From positions 9,957,501-10,021,500 of the forward strand of contig CANTUQ010000055.1 in assembly GCA_947683425.1 (NCBI GenBank): a stretch of 64,000 nt of DNA, read 5' to 3'. Positions 54,501 to 64,000 of this stretch are shown here, piece by piece. The notes beneath the pieces are model-generated. The model had not been told where the DNA came from. It made no database searches and worked only from the letters and a program-made list of their open reading frames with translations. Source of the stretch: Excoecaria cochinchinensis. Lineage: Eukaryota; Streptophyta; Magnoliopsida; Malpighiales; Euphorbiaceae. The translations under genes were made by a program, and so were the position numbers. The number at the start of each line of letters is the position of its first letter. Positions within the stretch are counted from its first letter, which is position 1.

Positions 54501-55882
54501 TTAAACTGACAACACATGCGATGGATCCGATCTATACCGACGAAGCATGGAAACATAGAAGATGTCATGCATCTTAGCTAACTCCATCGATAAAGCCAAC
54601 CTATAGGCTACTAGACTAACTCTATTCAAGATCTCAAAAGGATGAACTGAGGACTAAGTTTACCTTTCTTGCCAAACCGTAAAACTTTCCTCCAAGGTGA
54701 AACCTTAAGGAAAACTTTATCCCCGACTTCAAACAGAATATCCTTTCTCTTCAGATTGGCATAGGATCTTTGCCTATCCTTAGCCACCTTCAAATTCTGC
54801 TGCAGAACTCTGATCTTCTCTTTGATATCCCTAATCATCTCTGGCCCAATGAAATATCGCATGGTTAACTCTGTCCAAAAAACTGGAGTCCTACACGGTC
54901 GACCATGCAAAGCCTCAAACGGTGACATTCTAATGCTCAACTGATAACTGTTGTTGTAGGCAAACTCCATAAGCCGCAAAGCACAAGCTCGAAGCATATC
55001 CTCTAAAATCTAGATAACTCGCTCGGACTGACCATCTGTCTGAGGATAAAATGCTGTGCTGAAGTTTAACTTAGTACCGAAAGGTCTCTGTAATTCCTTC
55101 TAAAAATTAGATGTGAACCTTAGTTCCCGATCTGAAACTATCAATAAAGGCAGACCATGAAATCTAACCACCTCATCCACATACACACTGGCCAACTTAT
55201 CCATCGAGTAGTCCACTCTAACCGGCACAAAATGAGCTGACTTCATAAGCCAATCCATAATAACCCAAACCGAGTCATGCTTCCTCTGAGTCACTGGCAA
55301 ACTCGATGCAAAATCCATGGTGATATAGTCCTATTTCCACAGAGGGACGGATAAAGGAGTGAGCAATCCCGAAGGGTCATGATGCTCAGCCTTTACCTAT
55401 TGACAAGTCAAACACTTTGCCACGATTTACACAATAGCTCTGTTCATTCCAGACCACCAGTAGAACTGCTTCATGTCCTGATACATCTTCTCACTACCAG
55501 GATGCATAGTAAAGACTGTAGTATGTGCCTCACTCAAAAGTTTCTTAATTAACTCATCATTCTCGGGCACACACAAATGATTCCGATACATAAGCACCCC
55601 ATCCAAAACTGAAAACTCAGACTGCTTACCCTGTTGAACCTCTTGAAAAACCCGCTGCAATCTAATAACATCCTTCTGAGTGTCCACAATCGACTGTCTC
55701 AAAGTCAGTTGCACTCTCAATTGGGCAACCAAAGCCCCATCCAAATCAAATCTCCATCTGAACCGCCTAAAAAACAAAGCCGAAACTGACTTCTGACTTA
55801 AAGCATCCGCTACCATATTGGCTTTACCCAGATAGTAATCCACAATGCAGTTGTAGTCCTTGAACAACTCTAATCATTTGCG
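54501..55882 (-). pseudogene. Tek-2 integrase
   Basis: Minus-strand pieces: the zinc region with HTTVFTMHPGSEKMYQDMKQ and FYWWSGMN (to 55427), the core MDFASSLPVTQRKHDSVWVI with KSAHFVPV and IVSDRELRFTS (55318-55100), then LRLMEFAYNNSYQLSIRMSP and the C-terminal KVFLKVSPWRKVLRFGKKGKLSP (54997-54626). Stops and frameshifts lie between pieces. The residue after SDR is E instead of the usual G. Confidence 0.88.
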
Positions 55883-56959
55883 CTATCTCATGTTCAACTC
55901 TTTCTGCGTGAGGAGATATTTAAAACTCTTATGGTCCGTGAAAATCCTACACTTCTCTCCATACAGATAATGCCGCCAAATCATCAAAGCAAAGATCACA
56001 GCCGCCAATTCTAAATCATGTGTCGGATAGTTCTTCTCATATGGTTTCAATTGATGAGACGTATAAGCCACTACTTTACCCTCTTGCATCAATACACATC
56101 CGAGTCCAATACCCAAAGCGTCACTGTACATCACAAACTCTTTACCCGAGGTGGGTTGAGTCAGTACAGGAGCTTCAACTAACAAACTCTTCAACCTATC
56201 AAAGCATAACTGACACTTATCTGACAACTCAACTCTGACTCCTTTCCTCAACAGTCTAGTCATCAGAGCAGCAATAACCGAAAAACCCTTCACAAATCGA
56301 TGGTAGTAGCCTGCCAAACCAAGGAAGCTTCTCACCTCCGGAACATTCCTAGGCACTTTCCAATCTATAATTGCCTCAATCTTGGTTGGATCCACTTGAA
56401 TACCCTTAACTGACACAATATGACCCAAGAAAGACACCTCTCGAAGCCAAAAGTCACACTTGCTAAGCTTAGCAAACAAACGGTGCTCCCTTAACACTTG
56501 CAACACTAACCGAAGATGCTCTTCATGCTCACTCTCATCCTTTGAGAAAACCAAAATGTCATCTATAATCACTACTACAAATCAGTCTAGATATGGCCTA
56601 AACACTCGATTCATCAAATCCATAAAAGCCGTAGGTGCATTAGTCAAACCAAATGGCATCACCAGAAACTCATAGTGGCCATACCGTGTCCGAAATGCAG
56701 TCTTAACCACATATGCATCTTGAACTGGAAGCTAATAATAACCCGACCGAAGATCAATCTTGGAGAAAACACCCGCACCTCTAAGCTGATCAAACAGATC
56801 CTCGACTCTAGGCAAAGGATACTTGTTCTTCACTTTGACCTTGTTAATTTGCCTATAGTCGATACACATCCTCAAAGAACCATCTTTCTTATTCACAAAC
56901 AAAACCAGTGCTCCCCATAGAGATATGCTAGGTCAAATAAACCCCTTATGCAATAACTC
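55883..56959 (-). pseudogene. Tek-2 reverse transcriptase and RNase H
   Basis: 56959-56573 carries the RT start (DYRQINKVKVKNKYPLPRVE, FSKIDLRSGYY, MPFGLTNAPTAFMDLMN) with stops. 56572-55883 is open: active site IIDDILVFSKD, SFLGHIVSVKGIQVDPTKIE, SFLGLAGYYHRFVKGFS, then RNase H with VMYSDALGIGLGCVL, NYPTHDLELAAVIFAL and IFTDHKSFKYLL. Confidence 0.92.
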
Positions 56960-57652
56960 TTATAGTTGAGTTTTGAGGTCCCTCAACTCTACAGGAGCCA
57001 TCCGATAAGGTGCTTTCGAAATGGGTGAAGTACCCGGCAAAATCTCTATGGACAACTCCACTTCTCTCTCGGGTGGCAATCCAGGCAATTCACTCGGAAA
57101 CACATCACTAAACTCCCTGATAACGGGGATATCCTCAATCCCGACTTGATCATGCTTAGAGTCCAAAACAACTGCTAAGAATACCTCACAACCTTTCCTC
57201 ATAAACCTTTTTGCTTGCATTGCGAAAATCACATTACTAAAAGAACTCGAACCCAAACCTTTAACCACTACTGAAGACTGATCTCTATCTTGCAACACAA
57301 CTACCTTTCTATGACAATCAACCACTGCCCAATGCTTACTAAGCCAATCCATACCCAATATCAAATCAAACTCCCGAAAAGGCAACTCAATCAAATTAGC
57401 AGGAAACTCAACACGCTGAACCAAAAGGGGACAATTCCTATGCACTCTACTCACATTGACACTATGCCCTAAAGGACTGGTCACACAAACCTCATAATCT
57501 AACTGATCCACATCATGCATCTTATCAAACAATATACTTGTGCATAAATATGAGTGTGTGAAGCCAGGGTCAATTAGAGCATATAACTCAGTGTCAAGGG
57601 CATCTTGCTCATCTCGAGCTCTCATGGCATAAGCTCTAGCTGGAACTGTCAA
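56960..57652 (-). pseudogene. Tek-2 aspartic protease
   Basis: ALIDPGFTHSYL holds the active-site region (Tekay elements usually show DPGSTHS, so S to F here). FDLILGMDWLSKHWAVVDC follows, then the junction to RT, FSDVFPSELPGLPPEREVEL and APYRMAPVELRDLKTQL. A TGA near 57683 separates it from gag. Confidence 0.9.
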
Positions 57653-57700
57653 AGGACGATCAACAGACTCTGATGGAGCTCCCTCTCTATGTCGACCACC

Positions 57701-58693
57701 TCATCCTCTACCTTGGCCTCTACCATGACTAGCTTGCGGTGCATTAGAACCAACTCTGCTAGCCTCACGTTGATAACCAGAAGCCTCAATATACCTCAAA
57801 AAATTTGCCAAGTAGTGATCAGTGCTACCACATCTGAAACAACCACCCATGAGCCACCTATGCTCACCCCAATGGCACTTACTGCAGTGAGAACACTCAA
57901 GCAATAAATCATTCCTCAAACTAGAACCACCTCTGCCAGAACCAGAACCCCTGGCAGAACTATGCCTCCTGCCTCTCAAAGCCGGACCTAAAGACTCATC
58001 ATACGGGTTCCTTGACCTCTTACTCGATGATGATGGCGATCCAGATCCACCATGAGGGGGATTCCTCCTTTGAGCTCTCTCTCTCAGAACTGACTCAGAT
58101 CTCTCGGCCCGCACAGCCGCTTGCACTATCTGGTAGTACCTAATGCCCGGAGTACTCATCAGAGAAATAATCATAGCTCTTAATGACTCATTCAAACCGA
58201 CCTCAAAATGCTTACATCTAAACTCTTCAGTCAGAGCACCTTCAGGAGCATACTTGGCCAAACGGTTGAACTCTCTCTCAAACTCTGATACTGACATGGC
58301 TCTCTGCTTCAAACTTAAAAACTGTGCCCACTTAGCATCCTTATACTCCCTAGTCACAAACTTATTGGTGAATTCTCTCTCTAATAACTCCCATGTGACC
58401 GGGTCAGGCAACTGGGGATGCCTACGGACCAACTTCCACCAGTCATAGGCAGACCCCTGAAGCAATGCCACAGCACTCTCAACTTGCCTATCAGCAGGAC
58501 ACCAAGTCTCCACAAACACTCTTTCTACTTTCTCAATCCATTTCTTAGCTCTCCTTATACTCTCAAAAGGGGCTCTCAGAGCAATCACCCTATCCAAGAC
58601 TCGAGCTATGTCCTGAGATATCTTCAACATTTCCTTAAAGGGCATGCCTGCGGCCTCAGGCTGAACCCTAGGTGTTTGAGCCGAAATAGACAC
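57701..58693 (-). pseudogene. gag: Tek-2 gag
   Basis: 330 residues, starting MSISAQTPRVQPEAAGMPFK. The capsid core includes AKKWIEKVERVF, AVALLQGSAYDWWKLV and LSLKQRAMSVSEFEREFNRL. The zinc knuckle CFRCGSTDHYLANF lacks its last cysteine (F instead of C), so RNA binding would be impaired. It is the longest open frame of the element, yet the element as a whole is dead. Confidence 0.85.
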
Positions 58694-58864
58694 TAAGGAT
58701 CAACTGCTTGGGGATTCACACACCTCAAGCGACCCACGAACAGAATCAAAATCCATCTAAAAGAAAGACAAAGACAATCGCATCAGCCAACACAGTCCTA
58801 AACATATATTTACACATAACAATCACCAAAAAAATGCCTAAACCGGAGCTCTGATACCAAAAAC
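58694..58864 (-). promoter_or_regulatory. Tek-2 leader with primer binding site
   Basis: TGGTATCAGAGCTCCGG on the minus strand (58859-58843), six bases inside the LTR edge, is complementary to initiator tRNA-Met. Confidence 0.88.
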
Positions 58865-61057
58865 TATAACAACCCCTACCCATACGTAGGGGAACCCATC
58901 CATGAGGGAGTGAGAACCCGTACGAGTAGGGGTGTCACACCAAACAGAACGGTACAAAACATACATTCACATTATATAAACATACATATAAACAACAAAA
59001 ATTAAAACTTTAAAACCAACTGAGCATTCATTCATGATATAACAATATTCAATTACAAAACTGTTATGATGCCATCATAATTACATCATTCAGAGATACA
59101 TAGCGGAAGCTTACAAATTACTAAATACAAGAGAGATCACTATTACAAAATAATGATGATACAAAAAGAAACTATGTCCTATCAACAATCCCACTGTATT
59201 GGCTTGACTGGCGGTGACTCTCCCAAAAGCTATACACCATCCGCACCTACTTGGGTAAAAATGCCATGCTAAACGATAACGCTTAGTGGGGAAACAAACA
59301 ACAATATATGGACGGCCATTCACATTGGTCGTCAAGGCAATTCACATAAGTAATGGCTTACTGATAATCATAAAGCATAATCACAAAAGAATTCCATTCA
59401 TAACCAATCAAAGGTTCAATGAATATATTCATATGCCAACTGATTCATATGCTCATAAATAGAGTCATTCAGATTCAAATACTTATAATTATACTCATTC
59501 GGATTCACATACTTATAATCATGTCAGAGCAAATCATAACACCTGCTGACTCATAGTAGTGGATAACGCGTAAACGCATAGCGGTACCTTACGGGTATGA
59601 ATCGACACGTAGCAGTACCTTATGGGTACGAATCGGGAAAATAATATCATATTTTCTCTTTTCAAAACATTTTACAAAGGGATCTTAAACAAGATCCATA
59701 CACGTAGAAGTTCACGAGGAACTAAACGGGGACCTGGTCCAGGTCCAAAACAGTACAGAGTCTGCAGCTAAAGGACTCTTTTAGGCATGCCTAACTATCC
59801 ACTAGACTGACTCTTGCAGGTCATGCATAATCCATTGAATCACCTTTATAGAATTCATCTAATTAACCATACATAAAACACCCAATTATACTCATATACT
59901 TCATAAAATAGTCCAAGTATAAATCTAATAGCAGCACAAGTTTGGAAAATAAACATTGAAAATCACAAAAGAAAACATAATTTTAAAACCAGGGGTGTCG
60001 CGCTCGAGACAGAGGCATAGCTTGCCCCCTGTCACGATCGCGGTAGTCCTTGCGCTCGTTTAAAGACAAAACACATCTCACTGTCACACTCGTGACGATC
60101 ATCGCACTTGTGACAGTGAGCTACCAATAGAGGCTGTCGTACTCGTGTGCAGGCGTGCACTCGCGATAGGGGACTGCCCCGAACTGCTTTGCAGCTGAGC
60201 GCTTTATCGCGCTTGCGATGGAGAGCTCCTGCTGCGCCCGCTCGGCAACCCAATCTGCTCGCTAGTCCAATCCGCTGGGTAGCCGAGCGCCCTATCGCGC
60301 TAGCGACAGAGAGCTCTTGTTGCGAGCGTTCGGTAGCCCAGCCGTTCGGCCACGCAAATCTGCTCGGCTTTGCGCGAGGGCTGAAATCACCAAGCCCTGT
60401 CGCAACCTTGCGACAGTGTCATGCTCACGACAGCATCGGGAGTTCTAGCTCTTGCGTGAATTTTCTGCAGATTTCCACATTTACAAAACACCCAAGTCTC
60501 CAATCTCAAACACAATCAACCCAAACATCATCTTACCTTCAAATAAACCTCCCACCATCACATATAACGTAAGACATAACTTAATTCAACAATTTACACA
60601 ATTAAAATCATGCATTAACAAAATCAAACTCCTCAAGAACACAAACCTAGAAATTTATAGCAAACATTCATCAAACTTCAATAATTGCTCAATACTTTAA
60701 CATTCATGCATTATAACTCAAATCAATTGAATACCCATAACATTAGCACCATAATATGCCTCATCAAATATCAATTTTCAAGAAATCACATTCAAAGGCA
60801 TAAATCACAATATACACCAAAATAATCAATTTCCAAACAAAATCCCAAACCTGTAAAATCGGAGAAAAGATGATGAAGAAGAAGAAATGCAGCAAAACTT
60901 ACCAAATATAGTTTGTATGATGATCAATTCTCACCAACATCTCTTGGATCCAAGCTAGGGCACTCAAATGGAGAGAAAAGGAAGAAGAGGAATTGAGAGA
61001 ACAGGAAAAACGGGGAAAGAGATAGGAATTTCTGCTTTCCCTTTTCTCTTTCTTCTT
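58865..61057 (-). mobile_element. Tek-2 right (5-prime) LTR, truncated
   Basis: Begins TATAACAACCCC next to the primer site (TG changed to TA) and follows the left LTR closely until TTTCTTCTT near 61057. The last ~320 bases are absent. GC palindrome boxes at 60000-60430. No gene. Confidence 0.9.
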
Positions 61058-61061
61058 AAAT

Positions 61062-61537
61062 TTGCCACAGTGCACCATACGCATCCATTGGATTCCCCGT
61101 TAACCCATGGATCAAGCCCACCTTGGAAAGAGATATCATTACCTTCTGTGTGGGAGTGATAAGGTTGGAAGCATCTACTTGCCTGTATGTGGTTGTAAAT
61201 GTCGCATAACACACGATCATGCATCATATATGTCATTCATGCATGATTCTAATTAACAGTTTAAATCTTTTAGCCACCATGGATTCATCTAAGCGGATTA
61301 AAAGTTCTGACAGTCAACTAGTAAGGACAAATTTGCACTTTGAGTTGCCGAAATTGGTGTCTAATTGGGGTCTTGAGTCGCTCTCAATAACCAGCGAAAC
61401 ATCTTCTTCACGATGTACTTCAAATTTAAAAATGGCCAATCTACCGAGAGAATCTGATCCAACTCGTACCCTGACTGCTGAGGAGCTAGATAGGAGATTA
61501 AAGAAGATTTTAGGCATGATTAGTGAGAGAATGGCTG
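61062..61537 (+). pseudogene. Tat-3: leader and gag start of a third Tat element
   Basis: Plus strand. The leader from about 61066 matches the Tat-1 leader 13335-13530, including GTTAACCCATGG and CATGCAT boxes. AATCTTTTAG then CCACCATGG gives an ATG at 61279-61281 in ideal context: MDSSKRIKSSDSQLV, later MANLPRESDPTRTLTAEELD like Tat-1 and Tat-2. Cut at 61538 by an LTR. The left edge is a break against Tek-2. Confidence 0.8.
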
Positions 61538-63753
61538 TGTAACATCCCAAAAACGGCCTAGTTGGAATTTGCATGTTTAATTGGATAAATAAGGGTATTT
61601 TAGTAATTGTGCAAGTGAAATTCGTTTTAATTAGGGACTTAATTGAAAGGGAATAAAAGCATTAAAGTGAAAAATTTATTTTAGTGACCAAGTGGTAATT
61701 ATCAAGGACTTTGTGGAGAAAAGCCAAGGACCAAAGTGAAATAAGTTAAAGATTTTTATCTTGGACAAATGGGAAGTGGACACCTAGGAAGGGTAGATGT
61801 GAGCATTTAATGAAAGGAAAGAAAAGAAGAGGAGAGAGGGAAGAGCAAAAATCTGCTCACTCGTTCCTCTCTCTCTCTCTCTCGGCCTCTTTTTCTTCTT
61901 TTCCTTATCCATTTTCTGCTCCATCTTCTTCTTCATGGGTGGTGTTTGCAAGTTATGGTTGCTTTGCTAGGCTTTGAGCTAAATTGTGAAGAGGTAAGTT
62001 TGATTTGGAAGTTGCTTCTCCTTCTTCCTTTTTCCGTTGGTTTGGGTTTTATGGATGATTTTGAATTTGCTTGGTTTGATTAAGTGTTTGTTTTGCTGGC
62101 TTTACATCTGCAAGAATCCGGTGAGAAGAGGCTTGATAAGGGAAAGAGAAGGTGCTAGCTTGAAGAAGAGCTGGGTTATGAGCTTCAAGAGGTTTGGGAG
62201 TCGTCATGCCCTTTTCTCATTTCGGTTTGTTGTTGAGTTTTAGATTTTTGGAATTTTGAGTGTTATGTATGTGTTTGTTTGAGTCGTGATATTGGCATGA
62301 AATGCTAGGGTTATTATGGTTTGCATGTTAAGTTTTGAAGAGTATGAGCATGAAATGAATGCAAAATTCCTTGGGTTGTATTTGATGGTGTTAGTCTCAA
62401 GATATGTTATGTTTAGGTGTATTATAAGTGTGTTTATTAATTTAGAATGATCATTAGCTTTTTTTGGAATGCATTTGAGTTGTGGTTTAGTATGGCATTG
62501 CATGAAAGAATGGTTTCTGAATGGTTTGATTTGAGAGTACAGCAGAGAAGCAGAGTTTCTGGGCAATTCTGGGCTCTGTCGTGAGCGCGACGAATGTCAT
62601 GAGCTCTATAGAGTGCGGAATAGCCACCGGTGTGCTGAGGTGCCCTCTGTTGCCAGCGCGATCCTTATCGCGAGCACGACAGAGAGCTCGATAGGTCGAG
62701 CTTTCAGTGTTGAGGTGCGCTGCTCCGAGTCTTGAAGGCCAGCACGAATTGGCTAGGTGTTTAGCACTGTCACGAGTCATGATGCCTGTCACGAGTTGTG
62801 ACAGTCAGCCAGCATGACTAGACAAGTGAGGTTTGTCGCGAGTCGTGACTTCCTGCATGACTCATGATAGCTTCCTATGTGAGGCTGGCTTCATTATGAG
62901 TCGTGATGTCACGAGTCGTGACATCATGCACGACTCGTGACAGCCTCCTCTCCCGTAGCACATCTCTTGCTACTGTCGCCAGCACGACCCCATCACGAGT
63001 GCGACAGTAACCCCATCCTGCCTGCCCTATTTTCTGAAATGGATTTTCTTGTCTCATTCTGCATGGTTTCTCACTAGTGCATGGTTCATGTTTTTGGCTA
63101 ATGCCTTAAGAATATAAATGTTTTAGATTTATGTAAGTGATTATTGATATGATAGTGTTTTGACTTGTGATTTTTTGTACTGTCAAGTGTTATATTCCGA
63201 GTGAGTGAGTTGAGCCTAAAGTGTCATAGTAGTGATAGATAAGCATGCTTATAAAGGGATAGTGAGTGCAGCTGCCTATGTTGGCCCTATTTGGGTCTTA
63301 CGGCGACCTCCATTATGGTCTTAGGGAAAAATGTTTTGAGACTTCGGTCTCCCTTACTACCTTCGGGTATGACAATGTTTATTTTGAGCCTTCGATCCCC
63401 CTTCTATTGTTCCCGTATCCACCACTAGTGAAATTCAGGCTAGTGTATAAGATGCTTGATTTTATGATAAGTGAAGTGTTAAGCCTTTGTATGAATGGTA
63501 TTCAGTTAGTGTTTATTCATATTATGATTATGATATTTTTGACTTTTGCTATTTCGGTATGCTTATGTTTATATTCGCATGATCTTCTTAGTATTCATGT
63601 ATAGTGTTTGTGCTCTTTTGTCTATGTTCGTCCACACTAAGTGTTATCACTTAGCACGGGTGTTTTCCCGTATAGGTGGCAGGTCTGGTTCGGTTCGTGT
63701 CACGCATCTACAAGGTCGGCCACTAGGAGCTAGAAATGTTATTTTTATTTTCA
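61538..63753 (+). mobile_element. Tekay-like LTR, plus orientation, incomplete
   Basis: Starts TGTAACATCCCAAAAACGGC directly after Tat-3 gag. Collinear with the Tek-1 LTR through the GCATGCTTATAAAGGGATAGTG box (63242) and the TTAGCACGGGTGTTTTCCCG box (63652). A CT microsatellite lies at about 61865-61884. GC palindrome decay series at 62576-63010. It stops near 63753 at a CACTA-like tip, before the expected LTR end. Confidence 0.8.
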
Positions 63754-64000
63754 CTACAAGAAAATTGAGTTTTAACGACCAGAGTCTCAAAACATTTTAT
63801 CACTACACGGAAAATGACCATCTCGGAGGTCGGCCGCTTCGCCCAAACTGGGCGGACCCGGGCAGCTGCACTCACAAACCCTTCTTAAGCATGCTTAATT
63901 ATCCACTACCTTGATACTTCAGGCTTGACAACTCACACTCAATCAGAACATTTACTACACAAGTCTCGAATCAAAACTCCAACATCACATTAATTTACTA
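63754..64000. mobile_element. CACTA-like tip followed by minus-strand LTR fragment, cut by window end
   Basis: CACTACAAGAAAATTGAG at 63754 looks like a CACTA terminus. From about 63770 the sequence matches the reverse of the Tek-1 LTR around 29155-29030 (GACCATCTCGGAGGTCGGCC; AAGCATGCTTAA). The source of this junction cannot be settled without more sequence. Confidence 0.45.

Larger units (their letters stand above)
48568..61057 (-). mobile_element. Tek-2: Tekay-type chromovirus, degenerate, one LTR truncated
   Basis: Minus-strand order from the right: truncated LTR, initiator tRNA-Met primer site (58859-58843), gag, protease, RT, RNase H, integrase, chromodomain, polypurine tract, LTR. A chromodomain after integrase defines chromoviruses, and the motifs fit the Tekay/Del clade. 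The left flank is ATAAT (48563-48567). The matching right flank is missing because the right LTR breaks off near 61057. Confidence 0.92.

Overview
The window is eukaryotic and almost certainly from a flowering plant, in repeat-dense heterochromatin. It has no host gene that I can recognise as intact, and no rRNA, tRNA or CRISPR. It is a nested stack of LTR retrotransposons, one CACTA DNA transposon and one Mutator-like MITE. Plant assignment rests on the element types (Tat-lineage and Tekay-type Ty3/gypsy, CACTA) and on primer sites matching plant tRNA-Arg and initiator tRNA-Met. I cannot name the species.

Nesting, outer to inner. The old host is a Tat-lineage element on the minus strand (Tat-2, 5262-48567). 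It is cut by five insertions: an unidentified LTR at its left edge (ending 5261), a miniature Tekay-type element (Tek-1, 9223-33332), a Mutator-like MITE (36246-36763), a CACTA element (37278-46148) and a second Tekay element (Tek-2, from 48568). Tek-1 is itself split by a young complete Tat element on the plus strand (Tat-1, 10706-28466). The CACTA element and the left LTR of Tek-2 each carry a solo LTR (41251-44396 and 49137-52327). Target-site duplications were read directly for Tat-1 (AACAT), Tek-1 (TAGTA), both solo LTRs (GTTTT, CATAT), CACTA (CAC) and the MITE (9 bp, one mismatch). To the right lie a short plus-strand Tat fragment (Tat-3, 61062-61537), another Tekay-like LTR (61538 on) and a CACTA-like tip at 63754.

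Tat-1 is the most informative object. Its layout is LTR, tRNA-Arg primer site, gag, protease with G-patch, RT, RNase H, second archaeal-type RNase H, integrase, then two accessory genes transcribed divergently from a shared internal region, a 13-copy 73-bp tandem array, polypurine tract and LTR. Gag-pol carries six lesions, while both accessory genes are open. One accessory gene is antisense and has a GT-AG intron conserved in Tat-2. The other has a leader intron ending next to its ATG, also conserved in Tat-2. The LTR promoter and both accessory promoters share one grammar: CGTCGGT plus one base, exactly 9 bases, then a TATA box. The same spacing recurs in Tat-2. This internal divergent promoter unit is my best candidate for an under-described system.

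The CACTA element carries remnants of a captured host gene on its minus strand, including an exon resembling the MMTAG2/C1orf35 family. Tekay-type LTRs across the window share arrays of a GC-rich near-palindrome built on TGTCGCG/CGCGACA in various states of CpG decay. All alignments were made by eye; percentages and counts are approximate.
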